The position numbers were made by a program, and so were the translations under genes. Below the pieces are notes generated by a model. That model made no database searches and was not told the DNA's origin. It saw only the letters and a list, made by a program, of their open reading frames with translations. DNA of 64,000 bases from Tetrastigma voinierianum (Eukaryota > Streptophyta > Magnoliopsida > Vitales > Vitaceae): positions 19,323-83,322 of the forward strand of contig JAEQBH010001374.1 in NCBI GenBank assembly GCA_016808115.1. Reading direction: 5' to 3'. Shown piece after piece: positions 45,574 to 55,999 of the stretch (positions are counted from its first letter, which is position 1; each line of letters begins with the position of its first letter).

Positions 45574-47419
45574 TATGGTATAAGACCCGAGAAAATTCCA
45601 ATTTTCTGAAAAATGGTAAAATCGTAATTTCGGTCAAAATCTGAAAATTTTCTAGATCTCGGATGTGACGGACTTCACGTTGGAATGGAGTCTCAGCGAA
45701 ATCTAGCTACCACGTCGAATTTCGGTCGAATTCCGAAGGCGGTCGAATTTCATGTTTTCGGCTTAGGGTATCGGGTGTCGTAAAACGGGTTTGAGAGACA
45801 TGTGATGTGACAAAAGTTACCTACTACATGTACTCATGTGACACATGTTGCATGATTAGAGAGATGATGGAAATGAATGGCCGAGATTGTGCCAAGTGTC
45901 AAAAATCAAGACAAAAGGGACATTGATGTAATTATGGAAATGTTTAATGAGAATAAGACAAAATGCAATAGTGATCTTCTTGTCCAAAGAAGCAAAAATC
46001 GTGCAGTAGGCTGGAAAAGGTGCAGAAAGTGAGGTTTTTGTGATTTTAGAGAGAGAATGAGAACAAGCCTCTTTAGATTTTCGGTCATTCGACAAATTCC
46101 GGTTCTCGGCGAACAAGTAAAGTTGTTCTAGCCGGTGAGGGCTCACAGCGTGGACACCAATTTGGTGGAGATTACGCTCATTTCCGAAAGTGAGATCTTC
46201 CTACTTGTGTTGATGCCCCCGACTCTGAAGTCATGTAAATGGTTGGGGATTCTGCGAGGCTTAAGATGCCGTGTTTTAGGTCAAGCTTTGAGCAAATTAG
46301 GAGAAAATCTCCATTGTTGTGGCCGTAGCGGTGCCCGACGGAGAGGTTTCAACGTTCACGTGAATAGTGATGTGATTTTTTGTGTGAATTTTTATGATGT
46401 TGAGAGATTCAAAATGAATTGCTCGTGTTTGTTAATTAGCTCATGTGAGCTAATTTTGGAGTTATTGATGTGAATTTAATAACATGAACTGTCTGAATTA
46501 ATTATGTTAATATATATACATGTTTTATATATTAGCATAAGTTTTGTTGGGATTGACATCATGCATTCCATATGCAACTGGGCACCCAGAATATTAATTG
46601 AGTGCATGACATGAAATTGAAAGAAAAACGAAAATGTCTGTGAAAGGAATTTCAAGGAAGATTTTCCGAAGAATTGTCTTGGAGAGTCGTCCAATAGATC
46701 ACTTCGGATGAGGAACATGACTATTTCGGAGCGTTATCCAACAATTCCCCTCGGAGGGTAGTCCAATATTTTACCGAAACTCGGTAGAAAGTTTTCGTGA
46801 ACGAAAAGCTTTTGTTTTAACTGAGATATTTTCGCATTAAACAGGCATATGTGAGAGTCGGTGAGACTCGAGACATGGGATTGGTCATGTAGACATTGAG
46901 TAGGTTCATGTAATTGCTTGAGTGTGTTTGTTTGCCCATGACATGTGCTAGGTGGGAGTAACCCATGTGGGAAATTTTCCTGCGGGCTTTGCTCTGTCGA
47001 GGATCAACATTGGTCTGAGGGGAGTGTACAGGAGGGCGGCGCTCACTAGAGACCGTTTAAGCAGGGTTGTAGCTTTGGTAGAGACTTTTGTATAACATGT
47101 ATTAGAAATTGTACATTTTAATATATGTTGAATTCAGAATTATTTATTATCTTGAACTATCGTAATATAGTTGATGTATTTTTGTGATGATGTAGGGGCC
47201 CCGAGTAGCCATTATTTTACTCACATGTGGACTCTGTGTGGTCATTGTAAATTGTTGGGGCTTGAGAGCTTTGTACCTTGTGAAACTCCCATTACAAAGG
47301 GAGGCTACTGTCTGATTTTTCATGTGTGGTGTCGGGTTACCCGACATCCATAATAGTGTCCCGACGGGTTAAAACGAGGGTTGTCGAAGGGGACCACAGA
47401 TGGGGGGCGTCACATATGG
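45574..47419 (+). mobile_element. Solo LTR (chromovirus Tekay-like) with perfect TSD
   Basis: The LTR spans 45579-47414 and is flanked by TATGG at 45574-45578 and 47415-47419, a perfect 5-bp target duplication. It begins TATAAGACCCGAG, where TGTAAGACCC would be usual for this type, and ends GGGGGGCGTCACA. No internal domain is present, so it is a solo LTR left by recombination between the two LTRs of one element. Assignment to the Tekay-type chromoviruses rests on the end sequences only. No coding frame inside it is credible. Confidence 0.85.
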
Positions 47420-47600
47420 TCTTTTTTTTGTTTCATCTTTTTATACTAATCTATGATCTGTATATAAGTGTTTTTTTATCACCCCACATTTCAATCTCAT
47501 TAGTCTTACTCAAAAAAAAATGTTTCTTCTTTTTGACATCTCGTCCCACCCCTTGTGGTTGTGAAGGAAGTGCTTTACTTGCTTGTGATAGCGGGCGCGC
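47420..47600. other. Left flank of Ath-3 with one satellite-like monomer
   Basis: 47520-47600 contains TTGACATCTCGTCCCACCCC and a GATAGCGGGCG block, in the order of the 130-bp monomer found at 1463-3075. The match resumes after Ath-3 at 53701 (CCTTGCCGTCGTCAAGGG), so Ath-3 interrupts it. Confidence 0.55.
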
Positions 47601-49325
47601 TGATTAGTACCCGAAAAAGTGCTATTTTGAACCCTATATTATATAGGTTTTGAGTGCTTTTTGCGCATTAATCATGTCATTTATGCCAATTGAAGTGTTC
47701 AAGTCTTCTTAGTTTCACTTATGCCGCTTAGAGGTTATTTTTGGTTGTTTTGCAGGTTTTTTTGCGCACTTTGGGAGTTCGATATCGAGACATATGATGA
47801 ACCATGAAGATTGAACTCAATTGTCAACCATCAATTATACCAAAAATCCAAAGAAGAACAGAGGCAAAGTGAAGAAAAATCAATGCAGTAAGAGGAGCGG
47901 GAGCGTGCGGTGAAGGTCGGTATTCACGATTTAAGCTAGATTGAAGGGTATTTATTTGAGTTGCGAAAATTCGTAATCATAGCTAAAATTTAACAATCCC
48001 TACTTAGTAGTAATTTTAAGCTAGACTCGAGTTTTTAAGCTAAGCACTTATTCTAGCGAAATTTTTGCATTTCATACTCACGAGAATTTATTAAGCTAGC
48101 GAAATTTATTCAACTAGCGAAATTACCAATGCAGCAAAATTTCTGTTTTATTTATTTCTTGTTGATTTAGCTAAGCTAGAAATTTTCGCTAACTAGCTAT
48201 TTCAATCTCTATAGCAAAATTGTCTGCCTTGTCATCCTTTTGTATTAATGCAAACCGACTTCATTTTGGTGTATTACTTCCTTGTCCCTTATTTTAGCCA
48301 AAATGTTAGGCTTTCTTGTATTTTCATACATTGGGTGGCCTAAACCCACAGTAGTTTTTGTAACCAAAAGCTGACTTTAATCTTTCGAGTACCCTCTGTG
48401 ACTTTTCATTTCTTTGGTTTTCTCTCTTCCTCTCTCTCTTTCTCCACCACTCTTGGTTTGCGAAACACATCGAGATGACAACTTGGAGGATGAGCGAAAA
48501 CTAAAACCACTTTATGCTTGAAGTAAAAGTACGGGGAAGGATCTGTTCTTCAGTGGTTCCCTGTTTTTCCTGTGACAGGTTTTTATATTTTGGTTCCAAT
48601 TTTCTAACTTTAGGTTTAAGAAGCTTTTTTGATGTAATTTCTTTATTAATACTTAGCAAGCTTTTGAGGGTTTAGTGTATTCTTAGCTTTAGATACACTA
48701 ATATCCATTGGATTGCCATTTACGAGCTTATTTGAGGTGGGTTAAGGGGCCTGGGTTTTCACTTCGCAAGTGCATCCACTTTACTGATCAATACTTGGTA
48801 ATCTTTTAGGGTTCAGTGGATTCTTATTTTTAGATCCATTGAGACTCATTAGTTAAACACGAATCGATTGTAGGATGGCCAAGATAGATTTTCACTGTAG
48901 GGAACCATAAATGTTAAATAAATGCTTTCTATCGAAAGGAAAATTATTAGGGTTTAGGTTTTAATGCCAAATGAAGATCGGGTTCGGGAGATGACTATAT
49001 GTCATCCTCCCCAACCTTGAAAGAAATTAACGGGGACCTCTCGGTTAGCCTAGGATCTTAAACTTCGGTGGCCCAATGCCCCGAGGAGTTCTATTTTTAC
49101 ATTTTATTTTATTTCTTTTTCAGTTCTGAAACCTGACCCATTTGTTTTTTACGCGCCTTAAAATACAAACCAAATTCACCGAGTTTTGGAACACTCAAAT
49201 CATTTGTGCGAAGAAAACCCATCCGTGTTCGGCCACAGACCCTTTATCTTGCGGTAGCTTGACTACGGCAATGGAGGAACAGGTATAAATTTTGTTGATT
49301 GGGATCACCTATCTTGTGCTTGAAG
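47601..49325 (+). mobile_element. LTR L7 (5' LTR of Ath-3)
   Basis: It starts TGATTAGTACCC with the hairpin at 47601-47673 and the AATTTCGC cluster at 47930-48215. The TATA box seen in L8 is missing: the sequence goes from GGGTGGCCTA straight to AACCC near 48340. The 3' end is altered (CTTGTGCTTGAAGA), so its limit is approximate. Confidence 0.8.
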
Positions 49326-49332
49326 ATCCAAA

Positions 49333-49350
49333 TGGCGGATTCTTGGGGAT
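49333..49350 (+). promoter_or_regulatory. Primer-binding site of Ath-3
   Basis: TGGCGGATTCTTGGGGAT resembles the Athila-type site TGGCGCCGTTGCCGGGGA, a few bases after the L7 end. Confidence 0.55.
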
Positions 49351-49359
49351 GGTGCCCTA

Positions 49360-50639
49360 GTGCAAGTGAGAAGCTGTGAAACACTTGTGATCCTCATCAC
49401 AAGTACTGGTGAATTCCTTTTATATTTTACCACATGCATTTGCTTTTCATTTCACAAAAAAAAAAAAAAAAAAATAGTCTTCTTGGGATGGGTTCACAAT
49501 ATTGTTTTGAGAATGTTGTCTGTTCAACTGCGAATCCATTTTGATGGGTTAAAATTGCAAAGGCAAGCCTGAGTTGATACGGGTTCGGTGGGTTTAATTG
49601 TGACCAAATGGAAGAGGAGAACAGATACGAAGTGAGTATTCAATGGAGTAACCCTAAGAGCTTGTGTCCATGAGAGGCCCATAGAAACCCGATGGATGAG
49701 TTCACCCTATGGTAGTGCTACAGGCATGCGCAGTTTGAGTTCTACTGAAATTCCTCATGAGACTAAGACCTCCACAATATTTTATCTGAACCTCCATAAT
49801 GCCCCCACTTCTCAGCAACAACCACCACCTTTATCCCCTATTGAACGAAGCTATCCTGAATTTGAGAGCAAACAAGTGGACAATTTCATGAGGATAATAG
49901 GGTAAAATTGATGTTCGGAAAGCTAATAGGAAGTAGGAATGAGTGGAGAGCTCTGGACAAAGGAATTTGGTGGGTTTTCAAGCGAAATTGGTCAAAAATT
50001 GGATATCTGCAGAATCGTCTCAAGCTCACCAATCAATTTTGGTACATCAAGGAGGAGAATCTGGAGGAGGGTGCTTGACTGACATTGTGGGTGAACAAGC
50101 TCGATTGCGACTTCGGGAGGTGAAGAAAGAACTGAGAAGATCCTCTGAGGAACTACGAGGGTGCCCACGATTATGTGTGAATCTGGGGCCATGTAAAAAG
50201 AGGCATATTGAGTGAGAGAAAGTAATGGAAAGAAGCGGGGAAGAGCTGAGCCCGTTGCAGCCATGGCCATTTACCATCTCCGATTGTATGCCACTTGACA
50301 ACACAATTCACACCCGGCCGACCGCAATTCACCCCTCAAGCACCCACCACCAAGGCCACCCCATCAGCGCTTTGAGCAAAACATTAGAAGTAGTGGCCAT
50401 TATGCAGAAGCTGCTCTTACATCAAAGACACAACAACTACATAGTATGGCATAGTGGTTGGAACCCAGGGTGTCGGTTAGGGTTTGGAAGAACACACCTC
50501 GACATTTCTAAGCTCCGCGGTTCAGCCCGACCTCTTGGGATATCTTTGGCGGCCATTCTGGCGACTTGAGATCAGCGTATACACACCACGAGTAAGGTGG
50601 TTTGGTTTCTTTTTATGATTTTGTATAGTTATCAGCTTT
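49360..50639 (+). pseudogene. Decayed coding remnant of Ath-3
   Basis: The leader shares CCTCATCACAAGTACTGG (49382-49399) with Ath-2 (39376-39389, opposite strand). Short frames include PPPLSPIERSYPEFESKQVD (about 49830-49887). The part at about 50280-50560 (with HPSSTHHQGHP) resembles the tail of the plant transposon ORF of Ath-1 (about 19740-19450). This suggests a deletion derivative that fused a gag-side remnant to the end of that ORF. All frames are short and broken. Confidence 0.45.
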
Positions 50640-50758
50640 ATCAACTGCCTACTAATTTTGTGTAAGATTCATGTATTAGCCATAGTAAGCAGTGATATCT
50701 TTTGTATGTTTAGCTTTGTTATGCATGTACTAGCCATTTTGGCTATATCAAAAGCTAT

Positions 50759-50797
<39 letters not shown>

Positions 50798-51952
50798 TCT
50801 TTCTCTTATATATATATATATAGTTTTCCACACCTTTGCATATCACTTTTGTGCCACCTTATGTAATTGTTTTTGTCTTCAATTTGGACAATTGAATTGC
50901 TTCAACTGAACAATTGAATTGCTTCAGTGAACGATGTTGCTTGATTGGACCGATTGAATTACCTTTTATTGGAGAATAGAATCCTTATTTATCCACCTTT
51001 TATGTTAGAACAAATTCCATGCTTGAAGCCGAGTTTTTGGTCAATTCACGGTTCCGGCATGCTCAGCAGAACAGCCTCTCCTTATGCTAATTCACACTGC
51101 ACACCAGATTGTTCAAATAGGCTGTGAATTTGCCTGCTTCCTTTCACTTTACATAGCGGCCTTAGCGACTAGGATAGGTTTGTGTTGCGCATTTGAACCA
51201 ATGTTGTCTTCAAAAAAAAAAAAAAAAAAAAAAAAGCAAAAAGAAAAAGAAAAAGAAAAGAAAAAAAAATAATAAAGTCGTGAAGTTTTGCCTTGAAACC
51301 CGAGCACGGTCCGAGGGGTGTATGGCGAAAGCCTTTGGCTGCGTGCCACTAAGCCTTAGTGGTTGGGAGTGTCAGTTTAAGTGGTCAGGTCCCATGGGTG
51401 GATAGGTAGAGTCCTAACGATTTGTAGGTGCTTAATTCTGAAGTCATTCGAGTCCGGGGGTAAGGCTTGTAGAGTTTGTGGTCGATGATCCTTTTGGCTT
51501 GATGCCTAAGCCTTAATTGGTTGGGGAGTCAGGTGGACCCAGTTACACGGACTTTACAGTGAAACCGAATTTTAAGCATTGCACCACAATGTAGTTGAAT
51601 AAAGAAAGAAAAGCGTAACTAGCCCTATCTGGGTTGTTCAACAACTTAAGGCCATCGATGCTGAGTTGGGGGGAGGGGACAAAATTTGCAATTTATTGAC
51701 TAATCACGGTTATATAAAGAACCATTAGACTTAGGTGGAAATTCAAGTTGAGAATCATGGAACCAATATTGACTTGAAATTATTCTTGTATGGTTTTGGT
51801 TCTTTTCCATACGGTTTTCAAACTTGGTGTCAATTTTCAGTTTAAAAGGGTAATGTTTATATGTACATAAACCTTTTTGAATCATAAACTTTTTGAGAAT
51901 CACTACATGCATCTCCTTTTTGTTTTTGCATTGCTTCTTCCAACAACGTTTC
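50640..51952 (+). other. Ath-3 3' untranslated region with simple repeats
   Basis: 50640-50760 matches Ath-1 (19330-19190, reversed). A (TA)n run occupies about 50762-50796, with a second at 50808-50822. 51211-51275 is A-rich (A24 followed by AAAAG units). 51280-51590 carries the double block with CCTTAGTGGTTGGGAG and CCTTAATTGGTTGGGGAGTC, also seen in Ath-1 and Ath-2. Confidence 0.7.
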
Positions 51953-51964
51953 GGTTGGGGGGTG
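51953..51964 (+). promoter_or_regulatory. Polypurine tract of Ath-3
   Basis: GGTTGGGGGGTG directly precedes TGATTAGT of L8, the expected place for the plus-strand primer. Ath-2 has AGGTTAGGGGTG at the same place. Confidence 0.7.
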
Positions 51965-53700
51965 TGATTAGTACCCAAAAGTGCTATTTTGAACCCTATT
52001 AGAGAATGGGTTTTGAGTGCTTTTTGCACACTAATCTATATATTTATGCCAATTGAAGTGTTCAAGTCTTCTTAGTTTCACTTATGCCGTTTAGAGGTTA
52101 TTTTTGGTTGTTTTGCAGGTTTTTGCGTACTTTGGGAGTTCGATATCGAGACATATGATGAACCATGAAGATTGAACTCAATTGTCAACCATCAATTATA
52201 CCAAAAATCAAAGAGAGAATGAAGGAAAAGTGAAGAAAAATCAATGCGTAGGAAGCGGAGGCAATGCCGGTGAAGATCAGCAATTCGGGAATTCGCTAAG
52301 ATTGAAAATTTATTTGGGATTGAATTCATAATCATAGCGAAAATTTCGCAATCTAGCGAAATTGTGATTTAAGCTAGACTCAGGGATTTTAAGCTAAGCA
52401 TTATTCCTAGAATTTTTGCATTTTTAAGCTACTCACGAAATTTCGTAAGCTAGCGAAATTTTTGCTAATAAGCGAGTGCCAATGCCTAATAGAATTTCCT
52501 GTTTTAAACTATCTCTTGGTGATTTAAGCTAACTAGCCGAAAATTTTTGCTAACTAGCAAGCCATACCTAGCGAAATTGATATGCCTTAAGCGAAATTAT
52601 GCGCCTTGTCATCCTTTTTGTAATTAATGGCTTGGAGCTTCATTTTGGTGTATTACTTCCTTGTCCCTTATTTTAGCCAAAATGTTAGGCTTTCTTGTAT
52701 TTTCATACATTGGGTGGCCTATATAAACCCCCATAGTTTTTGTAACCAAAAAGGCAACTTTAATCTTTCAGTACCTACGCAGCTTTTCATTTTCTTTCAG
52801 TTTTCTCTCTTCTCTCTCTTTCTCTCCTTTCTTGGTTGCCAAACACCCTCCAAGGATGACAACGGAGGATGGCGGCTAAAACCACTTCCTTCTTGAAGTA
52901 AAAGGCTCTTGGGAAGGATGCGAGTCTTGGTGGTTTTGTTTTTTCTGCATGACGAGGTTTTATATTTTGGTTCCCGATTTTCTAACTTTAGGTTTAAAGC
53001 TTTTGATGTAATTTCTTTGGCCAATACTTGGCCAAGCTTTTTAGGAGTTTAGTGTATTCTTGGCTTTAGATACACTTGTATCCATTAGTTGCCATTCTGA
53101 GCCCGAGGTAGGTTAAGGGGCTGGGTTTTCCTTTACTGAAGTGCATCCCACTTTGATCAATACTTGAAGGTAATCTTTTGGGGTTCAGTGATTCTTGTTT
53201 TTAGGTCCATTGAGATATTAACAGTTACCTTCTGAATCATTGTAGGATGAGTCAAGATAGATTTCCTTTGTGGGAACCATAAATGCTTAAATAAATGCTT
53301 TCTATCAAGGAAAATTATTGGGGTTTGGGTTTTTGGCCACGAATGAAGATCAGGTTCGGAGATGACCCCATATGTCATCCTCCCCCAGCCTTGAAGTAAC
53401 CGGGGACCTCTTAGTTAGCCTAGGATCTTAAACTTCGGTGGCCCAATGCTTCAAGGAGTTCTATTTTTACATTTTATTTTATTTCTTTTGGAGTTTGCAA
53501 AACCATGACCTTGTTTTTACCAGCCTTAAAATCGAACCAAATTCACCGGTTTGTTTTTCACTCAAATCATTTGTATACGAAGAAGCATCCACGTGTTCGA
53601 CCCTGAACCCACTATCTTTATGATGGCTTGACTACGGCAATAGGAGGAACTTAGGTATAAATTTTGTTGATTCCGGATCACCCTACTGTGGCACGAATCA
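51965..53700 (+). mobile_element. LTR L8 (3' LTR of Ath-3)
   Basis: It starts TGATTAGTACCC and ends GTGGCACGAATCA, 1736 bp. The hairpin, the AATTTCGC cluster (52280-52600) and an intact TATA box (CTATATAAAC at 52720-52729) are present. Confidence 0.85.
52720..52729 (+). promoter_or_regulatory. TATA box of LTR L8
   Basis: CTATATAAAC precedes CCCCATAG; the corresponding site in L7 has lost the TATAT core. Confidence 0.55.
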
Positions 53701-53998
53701 GCGACCCTTGCCGTCGTCAAGGGAAAATTTCCTACCGTCGTCAAGGGTGGAGAACTCAACATCTCTCTCGTCCCCACCAAAGGTGGAGTTCTCTGTAAGG
53801 TAGAGAACTCACTATATCTCCTGTCCCTGACAAGGGCGAGGAATTCATCGCCTCCGTTTAGGGGGCGGAATATTCCTTTTCCTCGGAAATAAAATTAGGA
53901 GTCACCATCTGTGAAAAGTGGTGTCCTTTCCATCTCGGCAAAGGACACGACGTTTTCCATGTCTCCCACATCGGGGTTGGAGATCGACTCTGATATCA
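53701..53998 (-). mobile_element. Leader of a TRIM-like element with short tandem blocks
   Basis: On the minus strand, TGATATCAGAGTCGATC follows the LTR end at 53998 and resembles the initiator-Met primer site TGGTATCAGAGC. The rest has repeated words: CCGTCGTCAAGGG twice (about 53710, 53735), and GGTGGAGAACTCAACATCTC and GGTAGAGAACTCACTATATC about 53 bp apart. It ends at the Ath-3 junction and no coding frame is visible. It is probably a LARD/TRIM-type leader broken by Ath-3. Confidence 0.55.
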
Positions 53999-54146
53999 TG
54001 TGTAATAACCCAATTCAATCATATAGATATTGTCCGCTTTAGACCCAAGTGCCCTCACGACTTTAAAACACGTTTATTAGGTTGAGAGAAGCCCATACTT
54101 ATATAGTGTCAAAAAGTTTCTCCCCTATCTGATGTGGGATGTGACA
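53999..54146 (-). mobile_element. Short TRIM-like LTR
   Basis: 148 bp with TG...CA ends (TGTGTAATAACCC to GATGTGGGATGTGACA on the plus strand). On the minus strand it has a TATA box (CACTATATAAG, about 54107-54097) and the words AAACGTGTTTTAAAG and GCGGACAATATC, typical of a widespread plant TRIM group. A primer-binding site adjoins it at 53998. The second LTR is not visible. Confidence 0.6.
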
Positions 54147-54222
54147 TACATAATGTCCTCGTTATGTCTTATGGGATTACAGGGCAAAACGGACAAACAC
54201 CTCTCTACGGGGCTAAAGTTTT

Positions 54223-54351
54223 TGAAGAAAGACTTGAGTCATTGTATATCAAAAACTAAATATTACATGTACAAGATGAGGCCTTATATAAGCTAAGCTA
54301 TACAAACCTAAAAATGGAAAATATACAATTTCCATATATAATAATTTAACA
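54223..54351 (-). mobile_element. 3' LTR of the copia element
   Basis: TGAAGAAAGACTTGAGTC to ATAATAATTTAACA on the plus strand, sharing ATATCAAAAACTAAATATTA and CATGTACAAGATGAGG with the 5' LTR. The polypurine tract is beside it. Confidence 0.85.
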
Positions 54352-54361
54352 TCCCCTTCAA

Positions 54362-54919
54362 ACTCATGGTGGTTTAAGAGAGACCATTATGAGGTTTGGA
54401 GATCAGTTTCTAGAAAAGGGGTTTGGTGAAGATATTAGCTAACCGATCCTGAGAGAAAACATATTGAAGTGTGAGTGTACCACGAGCGAGATGATGTGAA
54501 TGGAGAGTGACAATCAATCTCAATATGTTTGAAATACGTTCATGGAAGACATCATTATGAGCAATTTGAATAGCACTTATCCGCGGTGAAGTTTGGATTG
54601 CGGTGGAGCGGTCTGACTCGAGACCACCGTAGTAACTAATGTAACCAAATAAGTTGGAGTTGGCATTGCTGGTGCTGCATGCCTTTAGTGTTGGAGCAGT
54701 AGCGATTGTTTGTTTCTTTAGCCTCGAGATAAGAGAATCACCCGAAAAAAAATAATATCTGTAGTAGATGCAAGCGATCGGTGGATCACACAGCGATCTA
54801 CATGCGAATACTTTAAAAGAGTTAATGAGAAAATGAAGACCATCGAATATGGTGTCTTTTCGGATGCTCCGAAGAATCTTGAGTTTCTACTTGACATCGC
54901 TGAGAAAGTCTGGGGCGGC
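54362..54919 (-). pseudogene. RNase H domain of the copia element, broken
   Basis: In minus-strand frames: KILRSIRKDTIFDG near 54880-54850 (the ILRYIKGT-type start of the copia domain), YYFFSGDSLISR-like sequence (about 54760-54725), SAIQIAHNDVFHER (about 54580-54535) and GTLTLQYVFSQDRLANIFTK (about 54490-54430). The last is the standard end of copia pol. Stops and frameshifts are present. Confidence 0.8.
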
Positions 54920-55992
54920 TAGGGTTGGCGACCCAGGCGTTTGGGGCGGGGCACCACTAATCATTCAGATCCCGAAATAGTATGATCATTTCCATCACCT
55001 GTCCCCGAGCTTGAGTCGGAATGGGATATGTATTCAATGCAGACTATGATGTCGAGACGAAAATCCATCTGACCCTCCTGAATTTTATGTTTCTCATTAT
55101 ATTCATCTCTATTTTCTCAGCAATCAACCATGGAATCAGATGATGAAAGAACAGCAATTCCCAAAATTCAAAAATTGTATGCAGAGATTTTTTAAATTAC
55201 GAATAATGAAATAAATCTCGGAGTCGAACCCATCAAAGAAAAATTATACAAAATCAACAAAAACCAACATAACATAAATTAAGGCTTAAAATCGAGAAAC
55301 AAAATCAAATCTATTGGGTTAGGCTTTGAAACCAGCATCACCCACGATCTACACAATGGACATTCGGTAGAAACATTGTGAGAAGCGAGCGAGACAAAGG
55401 AAAGGATAACCATTGAAAAGAAAATAGGATTTGGCCTTAGGGTTAGTACCAGTACTAATGATAACAACAATAATCAACCCATAAATACCCAAAAAAACTC
55501 CAGCCATAACAATTAGAACAATCGACTTGAGCATCTGATCTCCGAGACTCATCACGTACCATGGAGGCCACACAGACCCGCTCTTTGAAGTTCCATATCT
55601 GCAGTTCCTTTTGGAGAATCTGGGGAGTGTGAGCGTGAAGCATCGGAAGCCCGAGAATGGAGGCAGTCTCATCGTCGATTTTGGTACTAAGTCTCCATGG
55701 AGTCAAAATTCTCACTTCCCTCTCGTTTTTATCTCTTTGATGACAACCCTAAATGAGAGAGGAGAGGGAATCCTAAAATGTGAGAGATTTATATATATGA
55801 GGGTAGCTATGTAATTTTTTATTCAAGGCGGGTCGAGTCAGAAAGTTATAAATCCCAAACCCGCCCCAAACCCGATACGGGTTTCAAACATCATACTAAA
55901 CGAGTCCCGAGCCAGGTGGCTTTATTCCGCCACCCTTCCCAAAGGAGGCGGGACGGACGGGTTAATGAGACACGAGGTAAAAATTGTCATCC
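54920..55992. mobile_element. hAT-like non-autonomous insertion carrying a V-ATPase c fragment
   Basis: The segment splits the copia pol exactly between RT and RNase H sequences. Its left end reads TAGGGTTGGCGACCC, and its right end, read inward on the minus strand, GGATGACAATTTTTACC. Both resemble the TAGGG-TGGCAA ends of plant hAT elements. Subterminal parts are rich in CCCG/CGGG words (AACCCGCCCCAAACCCG, about 55860; GGGTTAATGAGACACGA near 55960), also typical. An 8-bp target duplication is not evident, so the class call is tentative. It contains the subunit c pseudogene. Confidence 0.5.
55310..55690 (-). pseudogene. Vacuolar H+-ATPase proteolipid subunit c (VHA-c) fragment
   Basis: Minus-strand frames give the start DETA (about 55675), then YGTSKSG (about 55590), KSIVLIVMAGV and GIYGLII (about 55535-55475), VIISTGTNPKAKSY (about 55465-55420), LFNGY (about 55415) and GDAGF (about 55340). 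These line up in order with the membrane proteolipid that forms the rotor ring of the plant V-ATPase (family length about 165 residues). Frame changes and a stop interrupt it, and the C-terminal helix with the proton-carrying glutamate is missing. No intron interrupts the matched part. It is a captured or retroposed pseudogene inside the hAT-like insertion. Confidence 0.8.
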
Positions 55993-55999
55993 ACAGAAA

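Larger units (their letters stand above)
47601..53700 (+). mobile_element. Ath-3: non-autonomous Athila-like element
   Basis: LTRs L7 (47601 to about 49325) and L8 (51965-53700) are in direct orientation. A primer-binding site (49333-49350) and a polypurine tract (51953-51964) sit where they should. The internal 2.6 kb has only decayed coding remnants and a 3' untranslated region shared with Ath-1 and Ath-2. The flanks GCGCGC and GCGAC suggest but do not prove a target duplication. Confidence 0.85.
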
